A DNA stretch of 49,414 bases. It comes from JAGOZV01 sp964346445. GTDB taxonomy: Bacteria; Patescibacteriota; Saccharimonadia; Saccharimonadales; Saccharimonadaceae. Of this stretch, positions 32,880-42,590 are shown piece after piece. The stretch's first letter is position 1; the number at the start of each line of letters is the position of its first letter. Both the position numbers and the translations under genes were made by a program. The stretch lies in contig CAYFUI010000002.1 of the NCBI GenBank assembly GCA_964346445.1, positions 1-49,414 on the forward strand, given 5' to 3'. Below the pieces are notes generated by a model. It saw nothing but the letters and a program-made list of their open reading frames with translations. It was not told the origin of the DNA and did not search any database.

Positions 32880-35363
32880 ATGCCAGACGATTTTGCTGAA
32901 TTTCTCAACCATCTCACTAGTAATGCAAGGACTAGCATTCACCAAGCTGGTTTAATGGCGCACCAGTATGGCAGTTTGTATGTCGGCACAGAGCATATTT
33001 TACTCGGTTTATTAGCCCAAGGGTCTTCCGTAGGTGCAAAAATGTTAGCTGACCAGGGTGTAACACTTGACTCAGCCCGTAGTGCTTTAAAGCTCACCAT
33101 GGTGGCGGACCCTATTAGCACCAAAACTACCATTAAAGCGCTAAGCGAAACTGCCAAGCTAACTTTACGGATGAGCTGGGAGTTAGCACGTGAGTTTAAG
33201 CAAGACTTCCTGGGCACAGAGCACATCCTTTATAGTATATTAAGCCAACGTAACTCAAGAGCTACGGTATTGTTGCGCGACATGGGAATTAATGTAGGTG
33301 AACTTAGCGGCGCGGTTGAGGATTTCATAGGTAAGCAGTCTAATTTTTCAAGCGAGCTAGATTTTGAAGCTGCTGGGCCCGCAACCTTTAACCCAGGCTA
33401 TAGGCACCAACCAACCATTTTAGATGTGTTTGGCGTAGATTTAGTTGAACGGGCTATGAATGGAGAGCTAGACCCAGTCATAGGGCGCGACAAAGAAGCT
33501 GAAAGAATGATAACGGTGCTTTCGCGGCGTACAAAAAACAACCCAGTTCTAATTGGACTGCCTGGTGTAGGTAAGAGCGCTGTGGTAGAAGGTTTAGCGC
33601 AGCGGATTGCTAAAGAAGACGTGCCAGATAAACTCTTAGACAAGCGCCTTATTCAACTTGATTTAGCAGGAATGGTGGCGGGTACTAAATTTAGAGGGGA
33701 GTTTGAGGAACGTCTAAAAAAAGTCATAGAAGAGGTTAAAGCGCAAAAAAATATTATACTATTTATTGATGAGCTACATTTATTAGTTGGCGCTGGCGCA
33801 GCCGAAGGTGGCATGGACGCGGCCAACATCTTAAAGCCAGCTTTAGCGCGTGGCGAAATCCGGCTAATTGGCGCTACTACTATAGATGAATATCGCAAGC
33901 ATATTGAAAAAGATAGTGCCTTGGAGCGCCGGCTCCAAACCATAATGGTAGAAGAGCCTTCCAGAATAGATACTATTAAAATTATTAAAGGCTTACGTGA
34001 TAGATATGAAGAATATCACCATGTAAAATTAAGTGATGAAATTATAACTCACATTGTGGCCCTGGCCGATCGTTATATTAGTGAACGCCATATGCCAGAT
34101 AAAGCCTTAGATGTACTTGATGAGGCGGCAGCTAGAGTCAATGTTAAAACCACTAGTAAGCCAAGCAAGGTCCGTGATTTAACACGCGAAATAAAAAACC
34201 TTATTGAAAAAATGGATGACGCCGTCACTAAAGAAGATTTTGAAAAGGCCGCAATTTACAAGACGCGTATGGCCAGGTTGGCCAATGAGCTAGTGGCCCT
34301 TGAAAAAGAAAAGAGTAAAAAAACAAAACGAACCTTAACTAGCGAGGATGTTGCCTATGCTATTAATGCCATTACCGGTATTCCGCTTAATCGGCTAAAG
34401 AAATCTGAAGCGCGTTTAATGGCTGGCCTAGAGAAGCACTTAAGCAAGTTTATAGTTGGACAACCAGAGGCAATTAAGCAAGTGGCTAAAGCGGTGCGCC
34501 GTGGGCGTAGTGGTATTGCTAATCCTAACCGTCCCATTGGCTCATTTGTCTTCTTAGGTCCGACAGGGGTGGGAAAAACTGAATTAGCCAAAGTTCTAGC
34601 GAAAGAGGTTTTTGGAGACACTAAAGCCCTCATTAAAATAGACATGAGCGAATTTAGTGAGCGTCATAACGCAGCCCGTTTGGTGGGTGCACCAGCTGGT
34701 TATGTTGGTTACGAAGATGACGGTAAATTAACAGATAAAATACGGCGTCAGCCATATAGTGTGGTTTTATTTGATGAAATAGAAAAAGCCCACCCAGATG
34801 TATTTAACTTACTGCTGCAAATTTTAGAAGAGGGCACTTTAACTAGCGCAAAAGGTAGGAAGGTCAGTTTTAAGAACTCCATAATTATTTTAACCAGTAA
34901 TGTTGGAAATTCTACCCATATTAAAGAAGGCTCTTTAGGTTTTGGTGTGCCTAGTGCCAACACAGGCTCTGCTAAGCACTCCGCCAACAGTCAAGCTGCC
35001 CAAAGTACACTCCTCAAGGTAATGAAACCAGAGCTTGTTAACCGGTTTGATAATATAATAATGTTTAAGCCCTTAGAAGAAAAAAGTGTTAATATAATCT
35101 TTGACAAGCTCATCAATGACCTGAAGGAGCGGTTAGTCTCCACCGGCGTCTCTTTAGTGGTTACGCCAGCCGCTAAGAAGCACATTATTAATAAAAATGT
35201 AGATAAAAAGTTTGGTGCTCGTCCCTTACGCCGGGCCATAGAAGAGGTAATTGAATCAAAAATTGCTGATGGCATCTTGGCACAAGATTACGAAAAGGGT
35301 ACAATTTTAAAGGTAGGCCTAAAGAAGGGTGAAATAGAAATTGTCACAAAAAACAAAGAATGA
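32880..35363 (+). CDS. clpC: ATP-dependent Clp protease ATP-binding subunit ClpC
   Basis: An 827-residue HSP100 unfoldase. Clp-N double repeat (about 5-150), AAA-1 with GLPGVGKS (226-233) and ILFIDELH, UVR-type middle region (about 435-480, EDFEKAAIYKTRM), AAA-2 with GPTGVGKT (560-567) and VLFDEIEKAHPD. After TSNVG comes SLGFGV (685-690), matching the position and shape of the ClpP-docking (V/L/I)GF loop, so it should feed substrates to ClpP. Expression is under CIRCE/HrcA-type control, unlike the paralogue at 4937. Its last 23 bases overlap the TTG start of the next gene. Confidence 0.95.
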   Translation: MPDDFAEFLNHLTSNARTSIHQAGLMAHQYGSLYVGTEHILLGLLAQGSSVGAKMLADQGVTLDSARSALKLTMVADPISTKTTIKALSETAKLTLRMSWELAREFKQDFLGTEHILYSILSQRNSRATVLLRDMGINVGELSGAVEDFIGKQSNFSSELDFEAAGPATFNPGYRHQPTILDVFGVDLVERAMNGELDPVIGRDKEAERMITVLSRRTKNNPVLIGLPGVGKSAVVEGLAQRIAKEDVPDKLLDKRLIQLDLAGMVAGTKFRGEFEERLKKVIEEVKAQKNIILFIDELHLLVGAGAAEGGMDAANILKPALARGEIRLIGATTIDEYRKHIEKDSALERRLQTIMVEEPSRIDTIKIIKGLRDRYEEYHHVKLSDEIITHIVALADRYISERHMPDKALDVLDEAAARVNVKTTSKPSKVRDLTREIKNLIEKMDDAVTKEDFEKAAIYKTRMARLANELVALEKEKSKKTKRTLTSEDVAYAINAITGIPLNRLKKSEARLMAGLEKHLSKFIVGQPEAIKQVAKAVRRGRSGIANPNRPIGSFVFLGPTGVGKTELAKVLAKEVFGDTKALIKIDMSEFSERHNAARLVGAPAGYVGYEDDGKLTDKIRRQPYSVVLFDEIEKAHPDVFNLLLQILEEGTLTSAKGRKVSFKNSIIILTSNVGNSTHIKEGSLGFGVPSANTGSAKHSANSQAAQSTLLKVMKPELVNRFDNIIMFKPLEEKSVNIIFDKLINDLKERLVSTGVSLVVTPAAKKHIINKNVDKKFGARPLRRAIEEVIESKIADGILAQDYEKGTILKVGLKKGEIEIVTKNKE

Positions 35364-36351
35364 AATAAACTTATTTCCGGTGCTTAGTTTGACGGCACTT
35401 GGGGTGGTGTTTTTGTTTTTGGCCTTTGTGTTGTTAAACATTCAGTATATTAAAGACAAAATTATCATCTTAGCTAACCCCACGCCCGCACCAGTTTTGG
35501 CACTTGTCCAGGATAGTGGAATGAATAGTACGGGGCAATTTTATTATAAAGCTAGTCAGCCAGTTTTAGCGCCTGCCCAGTCTTTTAACCAGGTTTGCCG
35601 GTCAAACCAGGAGCAATCGGAAGCAATTTTAGGCTGTTACACCCGGCAACGTATCTATATTTATGATGTACAGGACCAAGACTTAGCAGGTGTAAAAGAG
35701 GTAACCGCAACCCATGAGGCAATGCATGCGGTTTATGAACGCCTATCTGCTAGCGATAAAATATACTTACACCAGCTACTAGATAAAGAGTATGAAAGCC
35801 GGACCGATGACACAGCCCTCCAGGCCCGGATGAAGTATTATGTAGAAACTGAGCCAGGACAGTTTTATAATGAATTGCATTCAATACTAGCCACCGAACG
35901 AGGCAGTTTACACCGGAGCCTTGAGGAGTATTATCAGCAATACTTTTCCGACCGCCAAAAAGTAGTAGCTCTTTATGAAGGTTATGAAGGTAAAATTGCC
36001 GAAACTGCCCAACGCGCCCAGGCATTAAGCGATGAAATAAACCACTTGCAAAACCGGCTAGAGCAAAGGATCGCCCGCTATAATGCAGAAAGCAAAGCCG
36101 TTAATGAAGCCATCTCCTCTTTTAATACCGCGGCGGGTACGGCTGGTTATTTTCAAAACCAAGACCAGTTTAACAGCGCCCGTCAGGCCATCGCTAGCCG
36201 CGCCGCAGCTTTGGATGCGGAATACGAAGCTATCCAGCAAGAAATGAATCGTCACGAACAACTAGTCAAAGAATATAATTCAACTGCTATAAGGTTGAAT
36301 GAAATCAATACTAACCTTAATAGCACTATAGAGCCTATAAAGCGTTTCTAG
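35341..36351 (+). CDS. membrane-anchored candidate zinc metalloprotease with coiled coil
   Basis: A 336-residue protein of no family I can name. One N-terminal transmembrane helix (about 14-34) puts the rest outside. The HEAMH sequence at 125-129 is an HExxH zinc motif. About 48 residues later comes YNELHS (N177, E178), a position and shape like the third ligand of gluzincins. C86 and C99 could form a disulfide. Residues about 215-336 are a long coiled coil. The start is a TTG overlapping clpC by 23 bases, with GAAGGG about 14 bases upstream; a later GTG is possible. The overlap implies co-expression with clpC and so induction under stress. Confidence 0.7.
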   Translation: MSQKTKNEINLFPVLSLTALGVVFLFLAFVLLNIQYIKDKIIILANPTPAPVLALVQDSGMNSTGQFYYKASQPVLAPAQSFNQVCRSNQEQSEAILGCYTRQRIYIYDVQDQDLAGVKEVTATHEAMHAVYERLSASDKIYLHQLLDKEYESRTDDTALQARMKYYVETEPGQFYNELHSILATERGSLHRSLEEYYQQYFSDRQKVVALYEGYEGKIAETAQRAQALSDEINHLQNRLEQRIARYNAESKAVNEAISSFNTAAGTAGYFQNQDQFNSARQAIASRAAALDAEYEAIQQEMNRHEQLVKEYNSTAIRLNEINTNLNSTIEPIKRF

Positions 36352-36354
36352 TGT

Positions 36355-36360
36355 TATAAT
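36355..36360 (+). promoter_or_regulatory. -10 element, leaderless promoter of radA
   Basis: TATAAT ends 7 bases before the GTG at 36368, directly after the stop of the upstream gene. This would be a leaderless mRNA with a GTG start. Confidence 0.6.
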
Positions 36361-36367
36361 ATTCTTA

Positions 36368-37735
36368 GTGAGTAAAGTAAAAACCCAGTTTGTTTGTCAG
36401 GTATGTGGTGCCATACACCCTAAGTGGGTCGGTCGCTGCAGTTCTTGTGGCGAATGGAATACACTTGTCGAACAGGTAGTCGAAACTAAGGGTAAGGGAG
36501 CTATAGCTAAGGCTAAACAAACTGGCAAAGTTTTAAAGCCTCAAGCCATTAAGGACGTGGCTTCTACTAGCCAGCACGGTCGCATTCTAACTGGCGTCAA
36601 GGATTTAGACGCAGTTCTCGGAGGGGGAGTAGTTCAGGGAGGCGTAACCCTCTTAGCTGGTCAGCCTGGCATAGGCAAAAGCACTTTACTCATGCAGTTG
36701 GCGGGCTATATCAGTCAGTCTAAGAAGGTTCTATACGTTAGTGGCGAAGAGTCGGCGCAACAAGTTAAGTTACGGGCTGAACGCCTAGGTGTTCTTTCCG
36801 GTGTAAAAGATTTGGATTTTATATCTACCACTAGTGCAGGAGATGTAGCGGCCACTATCCACGATGGCTCTTACGATTTAGTAATTGTCGACTCTATTCA
36901 AACTATGGCCTTAGAAGACTTAACCAGTGCACCCGGCACGGTTAGCCAAGTAACTGGCGCCAGTAATGTGGTTATTAGGGCTGCTAAAGATACTAATACG
37001 GCTGTTATGCTTGTTGGGCATGTCACAAAAGATGGAACGATTGCTGGTCCTAAAGTGCTAGAACACCTAGTAGATGTGGTTTTGCAATTCGAAGGTGACC
37101 GCTATGGCGGCTTTAAGGTTGTACGAGCTGCGAAAAACCGTTATGGCTCAACCGCCGAAGCTGTCATTTTTGAGATGGATGATAGCGGTTTGCAAATTGT
37201 AGAGAACCCATCCGAGACACTACTAAAAGAGCGTAATAATTTGGATGGTTCAGTAATTCTGGCCACCGTCGAAGGAAACCGGCCAATTCTAGTAGAAATC
37301 CAAGCGTTAGTTAATACAACTTCGTTTGGCTACCCAAAAAGGGCGGCCAGTGGCTTTGATTTGAACCGCCTTAACCTATTAGTGGCAGTCTTAGAAAAAA
37401 GAACGAATTTGAAATTAGCCGATAAAGATATCTACATTAACGTTGTTGGTGGCGTTAAATTAGATGATAGGGCGGCCGACCTTGCAATTTGCATGGCAAT
37501 TGCAAGTGTAGCAAGTGGTCGCAAGTTGGCTGATGACCTAGTAGTGTTTGGTGAAGTGGGATTAGGTGGCGAAGTACGCTCGGCCAAGCAAACAGATAGA
37601 AGAATCCAAGAAGCGAAAAAACTCGGCTTTAAAAAAGCCATTGCGCCTAGCAAAGGCTTTAGCGGCAACAATAAAACCTTTATAGACGCCACTACCAATT
37701 TGCGTAGTGCGCTTATAAAACATTTGCAAAATTAA
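36368..37735 (+). CDS. radA: DNA repair protein RadA/Sms
   Basis: A 455-residue RecA-like helicase that promotes branch migration in recombination and, in naturally transformable bacteria, uptake of donor DNA. It has a four-Cys zinc finger (C10, C13, C24, C27), Walker A GQPGIGKS (98-105), the RadA-specific KNRYG motif (256-260) and a C-terminal Lon-protease-like domain (about 285-455). The length is normal. It uses a GTG start. Confidence 0.96.
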   Translation: MSKVKTQFVCQVCGAIHPKWVGRCSSCGEWNTLVEQVVETKGKGAIAKAKQTGKVLKPQAIKDVASTSQHGRILTGVKDLDAVLGGGVVQGGVTLLAGQPGIGKSTLLMQLAGYISQSKKVLYVSGEESAQQVKLRAERLGVLSGVKDLDFISTTSAGDVAATIHDGSYDLVIVDSIQTMALEDLTSAPGTVSQVTGASNVVIRAAKDTNTAVMLVGHVTKDGTIAGPKVLEHLVDVVLQFEGDRYGGFKVVRAAKNRYGSTAEAVIFEMDDSGLQIVENPSETLLKERNNLDGSVILATVEGNRPILVEIQALVNTTSFGYPKRAASGFDLNRLNLLVAVLEKRTNLKLADKDIYINVVGGVKLDDRAADLAICMAIASVASGRKLADDLVVFGEVGLGGEVRSAKQTDRRIQEAKKLGFKKAIAPSKGFSGNNKTFIDATTNLRSALIKHLQN

Positions 37736-37765
37736 AAAATTCATTAAATAAAGTAAAGGAAAAAT

Positions 37766-38620
37766 ATGGAATTTATTTATATAGTTTTAGCTATTATATT
37801 AATAGAAACAAGTTATCTTGTTTTGGTTAATAAAAAAAAGTTAGCTACAAAAACAGTTAAACGTAATATTTATGTAGATACCTCGGTTTTAATTGACGGG
37901 CGGATAGTTAGTATTGCCCAAACTGGTTTTTTAGGCGGGGTACTGCAAATACCGAAAAGTGTGGTAGCAGAGCTCCAGTTATTAGCCGACGGTAGCGACA
38001 GCACTAAGCGTAACCGTGCGCGTTATGGCTTAGACGTTATTAAAGACTTGCAAGCTTTAAACGGGGTAGATGTAAACATCCTACAAGACCATATAGAGAC
38101 TGGGGTTGGGGTAGATGACCAGCTGATTAATTTAGCCAAAGCCGATAGTGGCTCCGTTATTTGCACCTTAGACTATAATCTAAATAAAGTAGCAACCGTA
38201 GAGGGTGTAAAGGTGCTAAATATTAATGACTTAGCCCTTTCGCTACGGTTACGTTATTTGCCCGGTGAGCGAATTACTGTTCACTTAATGCAAAAAGGCC
38301 AGGAGGCGCAACAGGCTGTAGGAAACACCGCTGATGGTACCATGGTGGTAGTTGAAAAGGCTGCTAAGAAAATTGGTCACGATGTAGAAATAGAGGTAAC
38401 TAGCAGCTTACAAACAACGGCTGGCAAAATGGTGTTCGGTAAATTAGTGACACCAGTGCCGCAAAAGGCTAGTAACCGTAGCCACACTAATAACAAAAAC
38501 AATCATAAGCAGGCCGGGAAGGCTAAGCAAAAAACTAATGCCAAAAAGGTTACAAACAAACTTAAAAGTAAACCAAAAACTCAAGAAGACCGGTTACTAG
38601 AATTAGTAAATTCTAAATAA
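37766..38620 (+). CDS. PIN-TRAM domain protein (YacL-like), membrane-anchored
   Basis: A 284-residue protein. One N-terminal transmembrane helix (about 2-20) is followed by a PIN nuclease domain with YVDTSVLIDGR (D38, D44), the VVAEL Glu, GVDDQL and CTLDYNLN acidic residues, so the catalytic set looks complete. A TRAM domain (about 165-230) and a Lys/Asn-rich tail follow. Bacillus YacL has several transmembrane helices; here only one is present. It is a likely RNase or nucleic-acid binding protein at the membrane. AAAGGAAA precedes ATG. The stop lies two bases from that of the convergent PBP gene. Confidence 0.88.
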   Translation: MEFIYIVLAIILIETSYLVLVNKKKLATKTVKRNIYVDTSVLIDGRIVSIAQTGFLGGVLQIPKSVVAELQLLADGSDSTKRNRARYGLDVIKDLQALNGVDVNILQDHIETGVGVDDQLINLAKADSGSVICTLDYNLNKVATVEGVKVLNINDLALSLRLRYLPGERITVHLMQKGQEAQQAVGNTADGTMVVVEKAAKKIGHDVEIEVTSSLQTTAGKMVFGKLVTPVPQKASNRSHTNNKNNHKQAGKAKQKTNAKKVTNKLKSKPKTQEDRLLELVNSK

Positions 38621-38622
38621 AC

Positions 38623-41286
38623 TTAATTATTATTACCGCTTGAATTGCTATCCCCGCCATTGCCATTAGAAGGAGTGCCCGCAATGGTGTAAACTTGGCT
38701 TTTACGCTCGGTGCCGTTTTCGTAAATTAGTTTGGCGTAAACGGTATCACCAGGTTCACCAGCAATTGACTGGTTAATGCTTGTACCAGAAACGGTATTT
38801 CGTAAATTGTTATTATGGTATATTTCAATAGATACTGGCTGAATTGAGCCAGTAACCGTGCCAGTAATTTGGCTGGCTGTAACATTTAGCGTTACACCAC
38901 CAGGCGTCAGGGAGCAGTCGTCGTCTTGGTCTATTAGGTAGCCGTCTGGTGATATGAAGACATCTTTTTTGGTAATAGGGTCTTTAGACTTCATGACACT
39001 AATCTCTATAACTGCTTCAGGAATAGTACAGTCTGTAGCCTTCTTCTTATTAATGCGGTTAAAGCGCATTTTTTGCTCTGTTTGCCCTTGGTTCTTGTTC
39101 CACCAAGATGGGTAGAGTTCATTACCAATTTTTTGCAGTCCGTCAGGGAATTCATACCAATCTCCCGGTTTCCACTTACCCTCTTTAGCATAAATTTCTT
39201 TATGCGCATATTGCATAACAGGGGCTACCACCCTACCTGTAATGATAGAACTGGCGTTTCTTAAAATGGAAGTGTCTGGGTTGCCCAGCCACACGCCCAT
39301 TACCAAGACCGGGCTATAGCTCACCATCCAAATATCTTTGGCTTTACCGCCCTTGTCGGAGGTACCAGTTTTTGCCGAGCTACGAATGCCATCAAGGTAG
39401 ACACCTTGAGGGTAGGCGCCATAAAGGGGAGCCCTGGCTTGTGGGTCGGATAAGACGTCAGAAATCATGTATGTAACTTGAGCGCTCATGACACGCTTAC
39501 CTTCGGTGTCTGCCCACTTTTTGATAACTGTACCATTCGTATCCTTGACTTCTAGAATGGTGACCTGAGGCTTATAGATGCCTTGACGTGACATAGTGGC
39601 GTAGGCATTTACTAGGTCTACTTGGCGGACGCCACAGCCACCAATAGCGGATGCTAAGCCAGCCTGCTTATCGCTGCCTTGGGTGCAGTAGGATTTTGCA
39701 CCAGCCTCTTGGATGTAGCCGATTGTTTCTGGCACCCCATTAATATACATTGTCTTGATGGCCGGAATGTTTCTCGATTGTGCCAGGCCATTGCGCATTG
39801 TCATTGGTCCTTTAAAGCGGTTGTCGGCATTGTTTACTTTTGCGCCATATAAAGCGTCTATATTATTATCTACAACGATAGAGCCTGTGCCAAAAGTTGG
39901 CTTACCTTCATTTTTTTCAAAAGCTTTTGCGTAGACAAATGGTTTAATGGTTGACCCTGGCTGTATATAAGCTGTAGCGGCGTTGTCTTGCCCAAAGCCT
40001 GGGTAATTGAAGTCTCGGCTACCCATTAGGGCAATAATTTGGCCAGTTTGTGACTCTTCAACAGTAGAGGCCCCATTACTAAAACCAGCTTGGTTAGGTA
40101 GTCCAGAATTAAACAAATTATCCATAGATTCTTCAAGCTTGTTTTGAATCCGGACGTCTAAGGTTGTTGTTATAGTTAAGCCACCACGGCCTACGGTTGT
40201 TTTTCCTAGCTCTTTTTCAAGGTCAGACTTTACCATTTGGATAAAATGCGGTGCCTTAATATTTGCATATTGACTAGAGGCAGGAATGATATTGTCGATG
40301 ATTGGATAAGCCTTGGCCTCATCGGCCTCTTCGCGGGTGATAAAGCCTTCTTCGACCATTCGGTTTAAAACGTGGTGCTGGCGTGCAATAAGTGCTTCAT
40401 GGCCTTTTACATTGTAAGGGTCGTACAAGGAGGGGCTATTAGGAATAGCGGCTAAAAGGGCGGCCTCGGCCACGGTGAGGTCTTTAGCGCTTTTACCAAA
40501 ATAGGTACGGGCACCACTCTCGGCGCCATTACGCCGTCCGCCATAAGGCGACTCGTTGAGATAAAGCGTGAGGATTTGGTCTTTGTCATACATGCGCTCT
40601 AATTCTATAGATAGGATGACCTCTTTAATTTTACGTGGTACGCCACTAAGGGAACGGTTAGCCGCTTCTTCAGAAAAGAATACTTGCTTAACTAATTGCT
40701 GGGTAAGTGTAGAACCACCCTGGACTTTGCCACCGCGCATATTATTAATAAAGGCCCGGCTAAGCGCCGATAAGCTGAAGCCACCGTGTTTGTAGAAGTC
40801 TTTATCCTCCACAGCAATAGTGGCATTTTTTAAGTTATCACTTAGTTCTTCACTTTTTACAGCCAAACGGTAATTACCATCGCCTTTATCCTCCCATAGG
40901 AGCTCACCGTTTCTATCCAAGTAGACGTTAACGGTGGTTTGGACGCGTTTTGCTACCTCTTCGGGGCGAAGAGTGTCTAGGTCTTTTCTAAAATATGCAA
41001 ATAAACCGCCAATAAAAAGCACGCCAATCAGCAGCATGACGCCTAAAGCTTTTAAGATGAAAAAGCCACCCTGCTTGCTAAAAATAAAATTTTTAACACG
41101 TTTGGGGTGAAAGTTCCAAAAAAACCGCCGCACCGGGTCTTTAGGGATGTTAGAGATGTCCTTAGCTTTTTGCCGAGTGGCCTTTGTTGAAGGGCTTTTT
41201 TTACGCTTTAAGTTAGCGTATAGGCTATGCCGGGCCGGCTTCTTATTAGCTTTGTCCTTATTATTCTTAATTGTCATTCTCCTCAC
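38623..41286 (-). CDS. class A penicillin-binding protein (PBP1A-like)
   Basis: An 887-residue bifunctional peptidoglycan synthase. It has a long basic cytoplasmic N-terminus (1-70), a transmembrane helix (about 78-99), a GT51 glycosyltransferase domain with VEDKDFYKHGG (catalytic E160) and GGSTLTQQ, and a transpeptidase domain with STIK (445-448), SRN and KTGT. A C-terminal Ig-like or fibronectin-like extension (about 790-875) ends in an Asn/Gly/Ser-rich tail. Two starts are possible: GTG at 41286, used here, and ATG at 41277. The ATG has AGGAG only one base upstream, which is too close for ribosome binding. Confidence 0.94.
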   Translation of the reverse strand: MRRMTIKNNKDKANKKPARHSLYANLKRKKSPSTKATRQKAKDISNIPKDPVRRFFWNFHPKRVKNFIFSKQGGFFILKALGVMLLIGVLFIGGLFAYFRKDLDTLRPEEVAKRVQTTVNVYLDRNGELLWEDKGDGNYRLAVKSEELSDNLKNATIAVEDKDFYKHGGFSLSALSRAFINNMRGGKVQGGSTLTQQLVKQVFFSEEAANRSLSGVPRKIKEVILSIELERMYDKDQILTLYLNESPYGGRRNGAESGARTYFGKSAKDLTVAEAALLAAIPNSPSLYDPYNVKGHEALIARQHHVLNRMVEEGFITREEADEAKAYPIIDNIIPASSQYANIKAPHFIQMVKSDLEKELGKTTVGRGGLTITTTLDVRIQNKLEESMDNLFNSGLPNQAGFSNGASTVEESQTGQIIALMGSRDFNYPGFGQDNAATAYIQPGSTIKPFVYAKAFEKNEGKPTFGTGSIVVDNNIDALYGAKVNNADNRFKGPMTMRNGLAQSRNIPAIKTMYINGVPETIGYIQEAGAKSYCTQGSDKQAGLASAIGGCGVRQVDLVNAYATMSRQGIYKPQVTILEVKDTNGTVIKKWADTEGKRVMSAQVTYMISDVLSDPQARAPLYGAYPQGVYLDGIRSSAKTGTSDKGGKAKDIWMVSYSPVLVMGVWLGNPDTSILRNASSIITGRVVAPVMQYAHKEIYAKEGKWKPGDWYEFPDGLQKIGNELYPSWWNKNQGQTEQKMRFNRINKKKATDCTIPEAVIEISVMKSKDPITKKDVFISPDGYLIDQDDDCSLTPGGVTLNVTASQITGTVTGSIQPVSIEIYHNNNLRNTVSGTSINQSIAGEPGDTVYAKLIYENGTERKSQVYTIAGTPSNGNGGDSNSSGNNN

Positions 41287-41341
41287 AAAAAATACCTATA
41301 CCATTATACCACCTATTAATTACATTTTAATAGGATTTTGT

Positions 41342-41347
41342 TATAAT
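41342..41347 (+). promoter_or_regulatory. -10 element of tyrS promoter
   Basis: TATAAT with ATTACA 17 bp upstream. The leader is about 16 bases and contains GAGGAG before ATG, so this is a normal leadered start, unlike many neighbours. Confidence 0.55.
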
Positions 41348-41369
41348 TAAGCTATTAAAGAGGAGATGC

Positions 41370-42584
41370 ATGAAACTGTCTGAAGAACTTAAATGGCGCG
41401 GTTTTTTAAAACACACAACCTTAAAGGACAACAACCAGTTAAACGAGGCTGGCAAGTTAACAGTGTACCTTGGGGCAGACCCTTCTGGTGACAGCTTGCA
41501 CGTTGGCCACTTAGCGGTGTACCTTTTGGCACGGCATTTTATAGACTATGGGCATAAAGTAGTGCTGTTAATTGGTGGGGGTACCGGCATTATTGGAGAC
41601 CCGGGAGGGCGTGAAGCTGAACGGCAGTTGTTAAATGTGACCCAAGTAGAAGCCAATGCTAAGCAGTTAGCCAGCCAGGTTGAAAGCTTGTTTGGCGGGA
41701 AAGAGTTTACATTAGTAAACAACTACAGCTGGCTAAGTAACTTAAGTGTTATAGACTTCTTGCGTGATACGGGAAAGCACTTTAGTATGACGCAACTAAT
41801 TCAGCGTGATTACATTTCTAAACGCATAGGCGAGGGAGGGAGTGGCATTAGTTATGCAGAATTTAGCTATACATTATTACAAGGTTATGATTTTCTCCAT
41901 TTGTATAAAAATTTTGGTGTAAACTTCCAAATTGGTGGCAGTGACCAGTGGGGTAATATTCTCTCTGGTGTTGATTTGGTTCGTAAGGTTGAGGGTGCCG
42001 ATGTTAATGGCATGACTGCACCGCTTGTTATTGATAAAAGCACGGGGAAGAAGTTTGGCAAAAGCCACGATGGGGCTGTCTGGCTAAGCCCAGAAAAAAC
42101 TAGCCCATACCAGTTTTACCAATTTTGGCTACAAACTAGCGACCAGTCTGTAATTGACTACATAAAGCTGTTCACTTTGTTAAATGAGGAGCAAGTTAAC
42201 CATATTGCAAAAGAGCATGAACTTGCACCACATAAAAGGCTAGCTCAACAGGTGCTGGCTAAAGAAGTTACGCAATTGGTACATGGCAGGGAGCGGGCTA
42301 AAGAGGTAGAAAAGGTAACAGCTGTTTTGTTTACCCAAACGCCCGTGGATAGTTTAACAGAGGCAGAATTATCCGCCCTAGCTAATGAAATACCCACCAC
42401 CAGCGGTGGTCGTGTGACTGATATCTTGCTGCGTAGTGGGTTGACTAAAAGTTTAGGTGAGGGACGCCGTTTAATAAATGGGGGCGCCATTAGTCTTAAT
42501 GGACAAAAAATTACCACTGATAGCGAAATTGACGAATTAGGTTTGTTAAAAAAAGGAAAAAACACCTTTGTCTTGGTTAAATAA
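41370..42584 (+). CDS. tyrS: tyrosyl-tRNA synthetase
   Basis: A 404-residue class I synthetase. HVGH (44-47) is the HIGH motif, KFGKS (228-232) the KMSKS motif, and the C-terminal S4 RNA-binding domain (about 340-404) contains LLRSGL and RRLINGGAISLNG. The size and domain order match the bacterial TyrRS group with the HxGH and KFGKS forms. GAGGAG lies 4 bases before ATG. recG follows after 6 bases. Confidence 0.97.
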   Translation: MKLSEELKWRGFLKHTTLKDNNQLNEAGKLTVYLGADPSGDSLHVGHLAVYLLARHFIDYGHKVVLLIGGGTGIIGDPGGREAERQLLNVTQVEANAKQLASQVESLFGGKEFTLVNNYSWLSNLSVIDFLRDTGKHFSMTQLIQRDYISKRIGEGGSGISYAEFSYTLLQGYDFLHLYKNFGVNFQIGGSDQWGNILSGVDLVRKVEGADVNGMTAPLVIDKSTGKKFGKSHDGAVWLSPEKTSPYQFYQFWLQTSDQSVIDYIKLFTLLNEEQVNHIAKEHELAPHKRLAQQVLAKEVTQLVHGRERAKEVEKVTAVLFTQTPVDSLTEAELSALANEIPTTSGGRVTDILLRSGLTKSLGEGRRLINGGAISLNGQKITTDSEIDELGLLKKGKNTFVLVK

Positions 42585-42590
42585 ATAAAA

